Part shown: piece by piece, positions 1-8,755 of the stretch | Layout: each line of letters starts with the position of its first letter | Position numbering within the stretch: position 1 is the first letter of the stretch | From: a virus | Virus record (IMG/VR): IMGVR_UViG_3300032245_000473 | Coordinates: 1 to 64,000 of that record | Strand: one strand, 5' to 3' | DNA length: 64,000 nucleotides | The notes under the pieces: model-generated | Told to the model about the DNA's origin: nothing | The model's input: only the letters and a program-made list of their open reading frames with translations | The model's database searches: none | Made by a program: the position numbers and the translations under genes

Positions 1-116
1 AGTAATTTAGTTCTTGCCGATGGCACTGGATTAGCTTCTAACTATACTGTTGTTAATCCTGTATTTGCTACCACAACCATTACACCTGCACCGCTTACGA
101 TTACTGCTAGCAATGA
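1..116 (+). other. Unrelated left-end segment (bacterial adhesin-like repeat), probable chimera
   Basis: Frame 1 is open from base 1 into the terminase region and reads like an MBG/YDG-type repeat of secreted bacterial adhesins: it contains NYTVVNP and TITPAPLTITA. By hand count the first 120 bases are about 42% GC, while bases 121-180 are about 67%. The phage terminase frame has a TGA at 114-116 and is open only from 117. Nothing in the adhesin-like part matches a phage packaging gene. The simplest reading is a chimeric contig end or a library artefact; a real host-phage junction is possible but less likely. Confidence 0.6.
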
Positions 117-365
117 CAGCAAGTTCTGGTCGTGTACCCGGCCCATTCCAAGGCCCGCCGTACCCGGGTATGGCGGCGGTTCCGGCAGCAGATGATCGAC
201 GTGGAGAAAGTCATGAAAGGCCAGTACCTGCTGGTGCAGGCCCCAGAGGGGGAGCGAGAAGCCCACGATGACTTCGTGGACTCGTTGGCGCTGGCGTGTA
301 TGTGCAGCCAGATTGAGGCCACCCCCACTGTGGAGGTCTACGACTCGCCCTTCTACAGGGGCTAG
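117..365 (+). CDS. terL: Terminase large subunit, C-terminal fragment
   Basis: This is the last 82 codons of a terminase large subunit, the ATPase-nuclease that cuts and pumps phage DNA into the prohead. The visible part is the end of the RNase H-like nuclease domain: after the strand QVLVVYPAHSKAR comes a helix and then HDDFVDSLALA, the acidic motif near the C-terminus of many TerL proteins that helps bind the catalytic metals. The ATPase domain and the first nuclease acid are missing because the frame is cut by the foreign segment at about 114-122. A GTG at 132 could be taken as a start but is very unlikely to be the native one. Confidence 0.75.
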   Translation, partial: QQVLVVYPAHSKARRTRVWRRFRQQMIDVEKVMKGQYLLVQAPEGEREAHDDFVDSLALACMCSQIEATPTVEVYDSPFYRG

Positions 366-368
366 TGT
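363..368 (+). promoter_or_regulatory. Candidate leaderless -10 element (TAGTGT)
   Basis: TAGTGT lies exactly 6 nt before the ATG at 375, and there is no well-placed Shine-Dalgarno sequence for that ATG. The same arrangement recurs at several other gene starts in this window. No clear -35 is seen. Confidence 0.35.
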
Positions 369-374
369 TGTGTC

Positions 375-770
375 ATGACCGACGGTGATCGCCCCCTGCC
401 CGGAACTCGGGTCTACCCGGCGGCGTCAGATCGGGATTGGTATGACGCTGTGGCAGAACTTGGCCATTCTCAGACAGTCATGTTCGACAGTGTTCATGAA
501 GAAGATGACCTTGATGGTCCTGCGAAGGGCTACGTGGTTCCTCTTTCACTTCGGTCCAGCGACCTCGGTGAATCCGTGACGAGTTACGTGCAGGATATTC
601 TCAAGTTCGGCCATCGCCCGAACGCTGCTTGGCTTCCTACTCACCGAGGCGTACCGATGACTCAGCATTTCAAACCGAAGAACCGGCTTGATGCCGTTCC
701 CGAAGCGGTGTCAAGTTCTCCGCAGTTTCATCGGCTCTACGACATTCAGATACCGGGTCTGGAGGACTGA
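375..770 (+). CDS. Unknown protein downstream of terminase
   Basis: A 131-residue protein I do not recognise. It has no membrane segment, signal peptide or obvious catalytic motif; the C-terminal end is rich in prolines and charged residues. It sits 9 bp after the terminase and its TGA overlaps the next ATG (TGATG), so the next gene is probably coupled to it. The ATG has no clear ribosome binding site but is 6 nt after a TAnnnT hexamer, consistent with a leaderless message. Its place next to terminase suggests a packaging or head role, but that is position only. Confidence 0.6.
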   Translation: MTDGDRPLPGTRVYPAASDRDWYDAVAELGHSQTVMFDSVHEEDDLDGPAKGYVVPLSLRSSDLGESVTSYVQDILKFGHRPNAAWLPTHRGVPMTQHFKPKNRLDAVPEAVSSSPQFHRLYDIQIPGLED

Positions 771-1060
771 TGGACCTATCCCGTGAGGAATACATTCGCG
801 GCGAGATAACCAAGAACCGCATCCGCAAACAGGTGAACCCTGAACCCACTGGGCAGATGGAACTTCCCGGCATTGTCAATGACGAGCCGTTGCCGCTAGG
901 CCCCAATTACCAACTTTCGCCCGAGCAGATGGAGATCAACCGTAAGGGCATGGAAATGGTGCGGGGAATCCTTAGCCGTCGCAAAGCATTCACAGAGGGG
1001 CAGACTCCTGCCCCGTTGACCATTCACCACGAAGGAGAACCGCCCTGCATCGGGTGTTAG
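770..1060 (+). CDS. Unknown small protein
   Basis: A 96-residue soluble, charged protein with a basic N-terminal part (MDLSREEYIRGEITKNRIRK), a proline-rich middle and a C-terminus ending PPCIGC. It is coupled to the upstream gene by TGATG and ends 7 bp before the endolysin start. I do not recognise the family. The two C-terminal cysteines are too few to call a zinc site. Confidence 0.6.
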   Translation: MDLSREEYIRGEITKNRIRKQVNPEPTGQMELPGIVNDEPLPLGPNYQLSPEQMEINRKGMEMVRGILSRRKAFTEGQTPAPLTIHHEGEPPCIGC

Positions 1061-1067
1061 GAGAACC

Positions 1068-1859
1068 ATGGAAGCGACTGAATACTTCAACTGGCAGAAA
1101 GCCACCACTGCTCATCCGCTGTACGGAAAGGGACCGTCTCCTGCTCTGATCAGCATTCGTGACTTCTTGATGTCACGATATGGTGGTATCAATCTCGGCA
1201 TTTACGGCGTTCGGGATGTGCGTGGCGGCGGTTCGCTCTCAAGCCACTCTTTCGGTGCTGCCCTTGACTGGCGGTACATGAGCGCCGATCAGACCGGTCT
1301 GGTTGGTCGGGCCAAGATGCTCTATGAAGTTCTGCCCATCCTCATCGACCACAGCAAGGAACTGGGAATCCAGTTGATCGTGGACTACGTCGGATGTCGT
1401 ACGTGGAATGCTTCCCGTAGCGCCGACCAGTACAACGGATGGAAGCCCGCCACCCCGAGCCAGTACGGCGAAGGTCAGCCGTGGGCTGGTTGGCTGCACA
1501 TCGAAGTCAATCCCACCCAGTGGAGCGATGGCGCTTCGGTGGTTCAGAAGTTGGGCGTTGTCCCTCCTCCCGGCACCCCGCCTCTTCCTCCCGTGAACTT
1601 TCCGATGCTCCAGTTTGGGCTTACCGTACTGGTCCCCTTCCCCCAGCGTCCCACTCTCAAACTCGGTTCCACCGGTTCGTGGGTGCAGTTCGTTCAGGCG
1701 GCATGCAAGAAGGACGGATTCGGCATCACCATCGACGGAAACTTCGGCACGCAGACGAAGTTGATCGTCCAGCACTTCCAGACGAAGCATGGTCTTCTCG
1801 CTGACGGAGTCGTCGGCCAGAAGACGTGGCCCGTACTAAATGCGGTCGCTGCTCGCTGA
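1068..1859 (+). CDS. Endolysin: M15-type peptidase with peptidoglycan-binding domain
   Basis: A 263-residue lysis enzyme that should cut stem peptides in host peptidoglycan at the end of infection. Residues about 1-155 look like an M15 (VanY/D-Ala-D-Ala carboxypeptidase-like) domain: SSHSFGAALDWR near 54-66 supplies the zinc His and Asp, and WLHIEV near 141-146 supplies the second His and the Glu region. After a proline-rich linker (about 165-180), residues about 197-260 form a PG_binding_1 domain, with LKLGSTGSWV, DGNFGTQT and ADGVVGQKTW. No signal peptide is present, so a holin should be needed; a candidate lies at 62852-63040. The start has a good site (AGGAGAACC). Confidence 0.85.
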   Translation: MEATEYFNWQKATTAHPLYGKGPSPALISIRDFLMSRYGGINLGIYGVRDVRGGGSLSSHSFGAALDWRYMSADQTGLVGRAKMLYEVLPILIDHSKELGIQLIVDYVGCRTWNASRSADQYNGWKPATPSQYGEGQPWAGWLHIEVNPTQWSDGASVVQKLGVVPPPGTPPLPPVNFPMLQFGLTVLVPFPQRPTLKLGSTGSWVQFVQAACKKDGFGITIDGNFGTQTKLIVQHFQTKHGLLADGVVGQKTWPVLNAVAAR

Positions 1860-1892
1860 TTGACACACTGCGGCACTCCGTACGTGTAACAT
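1860..1892 (+). promoter_or_regulatory. Candidate promoter before 1923
   Basis: A perfect TTGACA (1860-1865) directly overlaps the endolysin stop. GTGTAACAT at 1884-1892 offers a -10 (TAACAT, or TGTAAC with a 19 nt spacer). The same 9-mer occurs at 13995-14003, also about 30 nt before a start codon. The spacer is longer than ideal, so confidence is moderate. Confidence 0.4.
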
Positions 1893-1922
1893 CGCTATCA
1901 CACCCCTCAGGAGGATTCTGCT

Positions 1923-2288
1923 ATGGCATACCCGCCGCCCGAAGTCCAGTATGAAGGCGCAATCGCCGTCAACAACATCCGTCGTGGTCCGCTCCGCTTT
2001 GAGGAAGGCGTGGCCACTGACACCGACATCCCGGTCGAGTTCGGCCTTGGTGCCTACGGGGACACCGCAGGTGATGCGCGTGGCCGTAGTTTCACCGTCC
2101 GCAAGGACCCGATGCAGACGACCCGTGAGCGGGTCCATGTCGGCTCGGCCACGTGGATTGAGGCTCCCGTCATGCTTCAGGATTTCGTGTACGGCGTGAC
2201 CGCCGCTCACGGTATGCCCGAGTTTGAACTGGAGTACGGCAGCGAGATGCGCCTGTACCGCCCGAACATCGCCTCCGTGCAGGACTGA
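1923..2288 (+). CDS. Unknown protein of the head region
   Basis: A 121-residue soluble protein with no motif I can name. It has many beta-prone stretches and C-ending codons like the capsid gene, which hints at good expression. The ATG follows a strong ribosome binding site (AGGAGG, 1909-1914) and a 5' leader with a possible promoter at 1860-1892. Its position between endolysin and portal suggests a virion or packaging protein, but this is only context. Confidence 0.65.
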   Translation: MAYPPPEVQYEGAIAVNNIRRGPLRFEEGVATDTDIPVEFGLGAYGDTAGDARGRSFTVRKDPMQTTRERVHVGSATWIEAPVMLQDFVYGVTAAHGMPEFELEYGSEMRLYRPNIASVQD

Positions 2289-2295
2289 GGTCGCC

Positions 2296-2724
2296 ATGAC
2301 TTTCCCTAATGGTGGACAGCGAGACGAAGGCAACCCCAATCGCAAGGTGGCCCCGGCGTGGGGGACCGGTAGGGGGGAGCCGCCCGACCTGTCGTTCAGG
2401 GGTGCCCAACGTCATAACGAGCGAGCCGCTGCCACTCCCGCAGGAGGTCACTGGACCGAGGGCTTTGTCGGCACTTACCACGGCTCTGACGCAGGTCATT
2501 CGTATTTCTCGGCAGACGCTACCGGTGGTGGATCAACGGATTCTCTTCTGGTCCCTGAGACGGCATGGAAAGGCAGCAAATGGCAGGTCGGTAAATCGTT
2601 TGCTTTCATGCCCCATGAAGGCTCCACAAACGTCAACGAAGGCATGAGCGGGTGGATGTTGAGTGGCGCTGAATCGGACAAGCATTACTCAAACCTCCCC
2701 GGTTTCAAGCCAATAACCAACTGA
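2296..2724 (+). CDS. Unknown protein with Gly-rich start
   Basis: A 142-residue protein I do not recognise. The N-terminal 60 residues are polar and disordered-looking; the rest contains GTYHGSDAGHSYFSADATGG and aromatic-rich beta-like segments. The YHGS sequence resembles the His-Gly start of some ADP-ribosyltransferases, but the other motifs of that fold are not visible, so I do not assign it. ATG 2296 is preferred because GAGGT lies just upstream; the in-frame start at 2224 would overlap the previous gene. Confidence 0.55.
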   Translation: MTFPNGGQRDEGNPNRKVAPAWGTGRGEPPDLSFRGAQRHNERAAATPAGGHWTEGFVGTYHGSDAGHSYFSADATGGGSTDSLLVPETAWKGSKWQVGKSFAFMPHEGSTNVNEGMSGWMLSGAESDKHYSNLPGFKPITN

Positions 2725-2729
2725 AACCC

Positions 2730-3026
2730 TTGTTTCAGCACCCAGCACTCCGAGGCGCAGCCCAGACGCTCAAGCAGTTTCAGACGGCCCCAGCGGGCCG
2801 TCCGGTCAGCAATACGCGTCCTCTCATGCTGCGGTCTACGGATCGGCTGGCGAGTGGGTTCACCTTCCTGAACGACACCCCAGCACCGATTCAGGCCGCA
2901 ATGGACAAGTACATCAAGTCAGCCAGTCTCCCCCCGGGACTGGCCCCCAAGTCTGCTGCCGTTCTGGAGAAACATCGCGCCGCCCAGATCAGCAAGGGCT
3001 GGCGTAATCCGAAAGGTCACTACTAA
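2730..3026 (+). CDS. Unknown small protein, uncertain start
   Basis: The frame is open from 2673 to 3026 and its only start codon before residue 33 is the TTG at 2730, which has no ribosome binding site; an ATG at 2826 is an alternative. The 98-residue product is basic with no membrane segment. Its TAA overlaps the next ATG (TAATG), which supports it being translated. Function unknown. Confidence 0.5.
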   Translation: MFQHPALRGAAQTLKQFQTAPAGRPVSNTRPLMLRSTDRLASGFTFLNDTPAPIQAAMDKYIKSASLPPGLAPKSAAVLEKHRAAQISKGWRNPKGHY

Positions 3027-4585
3027 TGGCAACAACCCGTCGTACGCCGTTGATGTGGAATGATCCTGCCCTGACTGGTCATCGGCAGGCTGTTGAAGCG
3101 GCGTTTGCTGACCTCGGTAACGTCCGTTCCAACGCAGCACGTAGTATCTCTGCTCACCAGAAGACCCTTGACGCTGCCGCCGCTGGGAAGGAATTGAAGC
3201 CCAAGACGGTTTCGGACGCTCAAGACAACATTGCTCTTCTGAACCACATGTTGGCCAATAATGTTTTGGTTGACTCCCCGATGACCTTGAACAACATTGC
3301 CAAGCATGCCAACGCTACGTTTGGAAGAGCGGTAGGAGAAGCAAGGGCTATCCACGAAATGACCGGGGTGAAAGTTCCGCCCCGTGGTTCAGCGTGGTAT
3401 TTCAATCACCATGGCGAACTCCTCGCCGCTCAACCGGATACCGGTAACCCGAACATTTCCCGTGAGCGGTTTGCCCTCATGGCGGCAGCAGCCAGCCCTT
3501 CAAACACCCCTGAGCGGGAAAGAATGGTGGCGGCCTCTCTCTCGGAAATGCTTCACCCTGAGCGTGCCCATACTGTGCGGCTTACCCCTCAAGGGGTTCA
3601 GGCGGTCAGTCAGCGCCTTGGTACTCCCACTTCCCTTGCTCCAAACGTGAACCACCCTGTAAGTGGGCTTTCAGCAGCAGAGATTGCAGCGATTGCTTCG
3701 CATGCTGCTGAAGAACATGGCGCTATCAAGGCAGGAACTTTGCCGAGTAGTTCCGCCACGGTGCATTCAACTGGTCCTATTGCATCATCCGGTCTGGCCG
3801 CGCAGCGACAGGTAGAGGTGGCTGCTGGCCTTGCTCTTGGGCACGAAGGCGTGGACCCAATGTCCGAATATGACCCCGTGTCGAAGCCGAAGACGTGGGC
3901 GCACGGCAAGATGACTGGTGAGTCCATCCCCGGTTCCGCCGAACACATTGACTACATGAACATTGCCATGCATCACACCTATGGTGATCCTAATCAAGGA
4001 ATGTTGATGTTTAGCCAATCAGCCCCGGCTGAACGGGCAAGCGGAATTCCTAACGGCACGCAACTTGCGTGGCCCTTGCGGCAGAACGTACCGGTCGCAG
4101 CCGATACATGGTGGCGGGGTATTTCTTCGGGACAGCCTCTGAAGGCCACCCGTCCTGTTGAACTGACTGTGAGAGGCAGTACCGTCAGTAAGAATCAGCC
4201 TTACTCTCCTGCCAAGCGAGTGGCTTCTGACAAGAAAGACCCTGTTGCCCCTGAATGGACTACCAAGGAAGCAATAGGTCTTCCCGAAGACCCAACCATC
4301 AGCCGTGAGGGTCTGATGCATGCCTACATTGACGAAGGAATTCGTCGCGCTGCGGCCAGCCATGGCCCCATTTCATTCAACCAATTCGGCGAAAACATTC
4401 ACATGCCCATCTCTCTCATGCACGAAGTCGGGTGGACACAAGGTCGTGCCGAGGCTGGCGAAGACCCTGATTACAACCGTGATGTGCGCGAGTACGTCAG
4501 CGAGGCCAAGGCTGAGGAAAAGCAGCGAACTGCCCAGCAGAAATTCATGGAAAAAGTACAACTCACCCTGCCGGGAATTGACTGA
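3026..4585 (+). CDS. Large unknown protein upstream of portal
   Basis: A 519-residue soluble protein, mostly alpha-helical by composition, with many Ala, His and Glu residues. Recognisable sequence landmarks are AWYFNHHGELLA near 126-137 and MAAAASPSNTPERERM near 152-167, but I cannot tie them to a named domain. It starts in a TAATG overlap and ends 3 bp before the portal, so it belongs to the packaging/head operon. Phages often put capsid-internal or ejected proteins at such positions; that is a guess here. Confidence 0.65.
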   Translation: MATTRRTPLMWNDPALTGHRQAVEAAFADLGNVRSNAARSISAHQKTLDAAAAGKELKPKTVSDAQDNIALLNHMLANNVLVDSPMTLNNIAKHANATFGRAVGEARAIHEMTGVKVPPRGSAWYFNHHGELLAAQPDTGNPNISRERFALMAAAASPSNTPERERMVAASLSEMLHPERAHTVRLTPQGVQAVSQRLGTPTSLAPNVNHPVSGLSAAEIAAIASHAAEEHGAIKAGTLPSSSATVHSTGPIASSGLAAQRQVEVAAGLALGHEGVDPMSEYDPVSKPKTWAHGKMTGESIPGSAEHIDYMNIAMHHTYGDPNQGMLMFSQSAPAERASGIPNGTQLAWPLRQNVPVAADTWWRGISSGQPLKATRPVELTVRGSTVSKNQPYSPAKRVASDKKDPVAPEWTTKEAIGLPEDPTISREGLMHAYIDEGIRRAAASHGPISFNQFGENIHMPISLMHEVGWTQGRAEAGEDPDYNRDVREYVSEAKAEEKQRTAQQKFMEKVQLTLPGID

Positions 4586-4588
4586 CCA

Positions 4589-6256
4589 GTGAGCGGCATT
4601 TCCTTTCAGTCTCCGTCATACCGGGCATCGCAGTCCGACCTGACTATTGCCATCAGCCCGTTGGGCTTGGTGGAACTGGCTGACGAGGAATTTGAGGTCC
4701 ACGGTCCTCGCCTGAACCGATACGCCAGTAACTGGGCTTGGTATCTCGGTCATCACTGGGCATACCGTCGTGAGGCTGGCGAGCCGCAGTTGACGTTCAA
4801 CTGGATCAAGGCATTCAGCGATTTCCTTGTCAACTTCTCGTTCGGCAAGGGCGTGAATTTCCACAGTCCTGAGGCCACCTCTGCCATCATTCCGCATGCT
4901 CTAAAGCGGGTATGGGAGATCGACAACAACAAGTCGGCCGTCATCATGGAGATTGGTCAGTTGGGGTCGGTGTCTGGCGATGTGTTCGTCAAGGTCGCAT
5001 GGGAAGAACCGTACGTGGACGCCACCGGCCTTCCCATCGACGGAAAGATTCGCATCCTTCCGCTCAACCCGGCTTTCTGCTTCCCCGAGTTTCACCCTCA
5101 CGACCGGACCCGGCTCATCCGCTTCAAGTTGAAGTACAAGTTCTGGGGCACCGCTGGTGACGGCACTCGTCAGGTATTCACCTATGTGGAACTGATGACC
5201 GAGGACACGATTGAGGAATACATCAACGACGAGTTGATCGACGCCCGACCCAACCCCCTTGGCGAGATTCCCATCGCCTTCTGCCCCAACTTCCCGGTCG
5301 CCAGCAGCCCGTGGGGACTTTCGGACATTCAGGACATCATCGGACTGAACCGTGAGTACAACGAGAAGGCCACGGAAATCTCCGACATCATCAACTATCA
5401 CGCCTCTCCGGTGACAGTGATTATCGGTGCCAAGGCGAGCAACCTTGAGAAGGGTGCCAAGAAAGTTTGGGCCATCGGTAACAAGGACGCCAGCATCCAG
5501 AACTTGGAGTTGCAGACGAACTTCACCGGCCCGCTTGGGTACATGGAACTGCTAAAGCAGGCTATGCACGAACTGACTGGCGTTCCCGGTGGCGCACTCG
5601 GCCAGTTGCAGCCCATCTCCAACACTTCGGGCACAGCCTTGCAGTTGCAGTATCAGCCATTGATGCTGAAGCACGACCGCAAGAAGGTTCAGTACGTGAA
5701 GATGTTTGAACACATCAACACTCTGATCATGAAGCACGCTTTCCTGTATGCCCCGCACCTGACGGAGTACAACCCCTACATCTCTGGTGTGATGCTGAAG
5801 CCCGACCAGTACCCGAAGTTGGACCCCCGGGACCCGCTTTCATACCGGACTTACGTGGACTGGCCGTCGCCCATGCCGATGGACACGCTCATCAAGATCA
5901 ACGAGATTCAGGCAAAGATGGCTATGGGACTGGAATCCAAGCGTGGCGCTTTGCGTGACCTCGGCACGCAGTTTCCCGATCAGAAGATGCAAGAAATCTT
6001 TGAGGAGATCGTGGAGGATGCCAAGGAGCAGGGTGCCCTCGGCCTTATCCAAGCGCAGATTGCTCAATTCACCATGCAGGCAACCGGTATGACCCCAGAT
6101 GGACAGCCGCTGGTGGTGCCGGGACAGGTGGACGAGAATGGTAAGCCGATGGGTCCTGCACCCATGGTCGACCCTGCCCTCGCTCAGGAAATCATGGCAA
6201 GGGCCTACCAGCCAATGCCGCCAGAAGTGGTGGACTTTGAGGCAGGCGACCCGTGA
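4589..6256 (+). CDS. Portal protein
   Basis: A 555-residue protein of portal size and organisation. The portal forms the dodecameric ring at the head vertex through which DNA passes. Features that fit: an N-terminal wing with VKVAWEE and LNPAFCFPEF, the conserved SDIQDIIGLNREYNEKATEI stretch near residues 246-265, the clip/stem region with TGVPGGALGQL near 328-338 followed by SNTSGTALQLQYQPL, and a Gln/Met/Pro-rich C-terminal tail. It resembles the SPP1 gp6-like portal class. It starts with GTG and its stop overlaps a small downstream gene. Confidence 0.8.
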   Translation: MSGISFQSPSYRASQSDLTIAISPLGLVELADEEFEVHGPRLNRYASNWAWYLGHHWAYRREAGEPQLTFNWIKAFSDFLVNFSFGKGVNFHSPEATSAIIPHALKRVWEIDNNKSAVIMEIGQLGSVSGDVFVKVAWEEPYVDATGLPIDGKIRILPLNPAFCFPEFHPHDRTRLIRFKLKYKFWGTAGDGTRQVFTYVELMTEDTIEEYINDELIDARPNPLGEIPIAFCPNFPVASSPWGLSDIQDIIGLNREYNEKATEISDIINYHASPVTVIIGAKASNLEKGAKKVWAIGNKDASIQNLELQTNFTGPLGYMELLKQAMHELTGVPGGALGQLQPISNTSGTALQLQYQPLMLKHDRKKVQYVKMFEHINTLIMKHAFLYAPHLTEYNPYISGVMLKPDQYPKLDPRDPLSYRTYVDWPSPMPMDTLIKINEIQAKMAMGLESKRGALRDLGTQFPDQKMQEIFEEIVEDAKEQGALGLIQAQIAQFTMQATGMTPDGQPLVVPGQVDENGKPMGPAPMVDPALAQEIMARAYQPMPPEVVDFEAGDP

Positions 6257-6465
6257 CGACCAACACCCAGCGGTTCAACGGAACTCCACTAAACACCACC
6301 GTCAGCCCATCCCGTTCCGGCTCATCGGCAACGGCAGGACGTGGCAAGGTCATTCCGTCACTGTTTCCGGGCCTAACCGATGCGGACCTTTTGGCTGGAA
6401 AGTACCCCGGGCGGCGTTCCCGTGACGCCGAGACAGAGGCGCGAAGGCGCGGCCTCAAAGGGTAA
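6253..6465 (+). CDS. Small basic protein overlapping portal end
   Basis: A 70-residue protein starting at a GTG that overlaps the portal stop (GTGA). The N-terminal half is Ser/Thr-rich and the C-terminal half is Arg/Lys-rich (RRSRDAETEARRRGLKG). No domain is recognised. The tight overlap and lack of a conflicting frame support it being a real gene; function unknown. Confidence 0.55.
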   Translation: MTTNTQRFNGTPLNTTVSPSRSGSSATAGRGKVIPSLFPGLTDADLLAGKYPGRRSRDAETEARRRGLKG

Positions 6466-6476
6466 ACGATGTGGGT

Positions 6477-6508
6477 TTGCGTGTACCCCTGTCACGATGT
6501 GATATAAA
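6477..6508 (+). promoter_or_regulatory. Weak promoter candidate before scaffold gene
   Basis: TTGCGT (6477-6482) is followed after 18 nt by GATATA (6501-6506), part of GATATAAAC. The next gene starts at 6549 behind AAGGAACAGG. The intergenic position before the scaffold-capsid pair fits a promoter, but neither hexamer is close to consensus. Confidence 0.3.
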
Positions 6509-6548
6509 CACGATTACCGGACAACACACCGATCAAGGAACAGGAACA

Positions 6549-7367
6549 ATGGGAAATCAAGGAGACAACGGCACCGGCTTCATTGTCGGCGCAGACCCCG
6601 CACAGCCGCGTATGGCCAATGACTGGCCGACGCAGAATGCCTCTCAGGCGGTGTCACAGCCCGCAGTGGTTGTGCCCAATGACTACGGTCAGGGAATGCC
6701 GACTGGGCGGTTCTTCACCGAAGAGGACCTGAACAAGGCCCGTCAGCAGGAGAAGGACAAGTTGTACCCCCGCATCGAAAGCATGGACGCCCAGTTGAAG
6801 GCGCTTCAGCAGGAGCGGGAGTCCATGGAGACTGCACGTCAGGCGGAAGCCGACCGTATGGCCGAAGAGGCAAAGAAGAAGGAAGAGGACGCCCTCTCCG
6901 TGCGTGCCCTGCTGGAGAAGAAGGAACGGGAGTGGAATGAACGCTTCCAGACCATCGAACAGCAGCGTGAGCAGGACCGGGCCGTTTTTGAGATGGAGCG
7001 GAAACTGGCTGAGACTGAGCAGTACAAGTTCGCCCGCCTCCAGCAGGAGCAGGAATTCATCCTTCCCGAACTGCGTGATCTGGTGAAGGGCAACGACCCC
7101 ATCCAGATTGACGCCGCCATTGAAGAGATGAAGGCACGCACTAATGCCATCATGGGCAACGTGAGTGCAGTAGTATCACAGCAACAGCAACCGCCGCAGG
7201 TCTATCGTGGGGCTAGCCCTACCGCACCTCCGGTCGGTCCTATGGAACAATTGTCGACTACACAACGGCTTACACCGGATGACATCCGGTCAATGGACAT
7301 CGAGACGTACAAGAAGTATCGGGACAGCCTCTTGGCTTCGGCCAGTCAGCAGTACCGGGGTCGTTGA
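6549..7367 (+). CDS. Capsid scaffolding protein
   Basis: A 272-residue protein whose middle (about residues 65-200) is a long, highly charged Glu/Gln/Arg coiled coil with runs such as EEAKKKEEDA, as expected for a scaffold that guides shell assembly and then leaves the prohead. Both ends are flexible and rich in Pro, Gly and Gln. It lies directly upstream of the major capsid gene, the usual scaffold position. I chose ATG 6549 because AAGGAACAGGAA precedes it; the longer in-frame start at 6471 would add residues unlike the rest. Confidence 0.75.
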   Translation: MGNQGDNGTGFIVGADPAQPRMANDWPTQNASQAVSQPAVVVPNDYGQGMPTGRFFTEEDLNKARQQEKDKLYPRIESMDAQLKALQQERESMETARQAEADRMAEEAKKKEEDALSVRALLEKKEREWNERFQTIEQQREQDRAVFEMERKLAETEQYKFARLQQEQEFILPELRDLVKGNDPIQIDAAIEEMKARTNAIMGNVSAVVSQQQQPPQVYRGASPTAPPVGPMEQLSTTQRLTPDDIRSMDIETYKKYRDSLLASASQQYRGR

Positions 7368-7425
7368 CCCCAAATCCATCCACCGGGGCCTAACCCCCGT
7401 CCCAGCGTCTTGAAGGAGACACAAC

Positions 7426-8736
7426 ATGGCAGTCGGAGACGGCCTCGGAGGCCAACTTCCCAACACTTCCGGTATCACGGGCACCACCCGTGTCGGTACC
7501 GGCGGTGCCAACAGTCAGTACACCGCAGCGGTCGGCTATAACGCCAGTACCGGCTTCGATGGCACTGGCGTCGGCAACTCGGCAGGTATCACCACCGGCA
7601 CCAGCATGATGGGTCCGGCGATCCAGACCATCTGGTCGAAGGAAATCCTGTTCCAGTCGATGCCCGTTCTGCGGTTTGAGCAGTTCGCTGTGAAGAAGAC
7701 GGAACTGGGCGTCATGCCCGGTTTGGTCGTCAACTTCATGCGATACAACAACCTGCCGGTCCCGGCGGGTCCGCTGGTGGAAGGCATCCGCATGCGGACG
7801 CACGCCATCACGGCAAACCAGTACAGCATCACCGTGCAGGAGCAGGGCTTCGGCGTGGCAGTCTCGGAACTGCTGCTCAATGCCTCGTTCGATGACGTGA
7901 TGGCCTCGGCCAGCCGTCTGCTCGGTCGCAACATGGCCCTGTACATGGACACGCAGGCTCGCCAGACGCTCCAGCGTGCGTCGTCGGTGGTGTTCGGTCG
8001 TCAGAAGCCGACCGCCATCAACACCGGCTACGGCGTGTACGAGCCGGGCACGGCTGCTACGACGGTTGCTGCGGTGACCGGCGGCACCGACTACTACCTC
8101 CACCCGCACTCGGTGAAGGACGCTGTCGAGGTGCTGTCCAGCAAGAACATCCCGCGCCTTGGCGAGACGTACGTCGCCTTCATTCACCCGCACCAGTCGC
8201 GTCGTCTGCGTGACACCCCCGAGTGGATCGAAGTCACGAAGTACGCCGCCCCCGGCAACTTCATGCTCGGTGAGATCGGTCGCCTTGGCGATGTGGTGTT
8301 CATCGAAACCACGCAGATCGGCGCACCGCTCGCTACCACCATGGATACCGATGACTCGGCCACCCTCCCCGGTGGTAAGACGGTGGAGCCGAGCCAGACC
8401 AACCCCGATTTCCGTACTGACGTGACCGGTACGGCTACGGATGGTTCGGACATCACCCAAGTCCCCGCAGCGTGGCAGGACGGTCGTGCCGACGCCCTCA
8501 CTGGTGTCGACGGTGTGGCCACCCCCGGCTGGGGTCAGGCGTGGGTGCCGAGTGGCACGGCCTACGAGGCCATCATGCTCGGTGACAACGCCTTCGGTCA
8601 GGCTGTGAGCCTCCCGGTGGAACTCCGTGACGGTGGCGTGCTGGACTTCGGTCGTGAGCATGCCCTCGCTTGGTACTCCATCTGGGGCTGGGGCCTCATC
8701 ACCGAGTCGGCGGTCTGCAAGATCGTCACCAACTGA
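7426..8736 (+). CDS. Major capsid protein (N4 gp56-like)
   Basis: A 436-residue shell protein. The pattern VLRFEQFAVKKTE, then VVNFMRYNNL, then TVQEQGFGVAVSELLL and LLGRNMALYMDTQARQTLQ fits the N4 gp56-type HK97-fold capsid proteins as I know them. Codon choice is strongly biased to C and G at third positions compared with neighbours, as expected for the most abundant protein. It has a strong site (AAGGAGACACAAC before the ATG) and is followed by a hairpin terminator at 8756-8779. The long open frame on the opposite strand is a side effect of this codon bias. Confidence 0.85.
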   Translation: MAVGDGLGGQLPNTSGITGTTRVGTGGANSQYTAAVGYNASTGFDGTGVGNSAGITTGTSMMGPAIQTIWSKEILFQSMPVLRFEQFAVKKTELGVMPGLVVNFMRYNNLPVPAGPLVEGIRMRTHAITANQYSITVQEQGFGVAVSELLLNASFDDVMASASRLLGRNMALYMDTQARQTLQRASSVVFGRQKPTAINTGYGVYEPGTAATTVAAVTGGTDYYLHPHSVKDAVEVLSSKNIPRLGETYVAFIHPHQSRRLRDTPEWIEVTKYAAPGNFMLGEIGRLGDVVFIETTQIGAPLATTMDTDDSATLPGGKTVEPSQTNPDFRTDVTGTATDGSDITQVPAAWQDGRADALTGVDGVATPGWGQAWVPSGTAYEAIMLGDNAFGQAVSLPVELRDGGVLDFGREHALAWYSIWGWGLITESAVCKIVTN

Positions 8737-8755
8737 GCACCGCTCATCGGAATTG

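Noticed and set aside
2224-2724. A fourth ADP-ribosyltransferase (YHGS motif)
   Set aside because: Only the short YHGS word fits; the later strands and catalytic residues are not visible.
7364-7396. Promoter before the capsid gene (TTGACC ... TAACCC)
   Set aside because: The spacer would be 21 nt and the -10 is poor.
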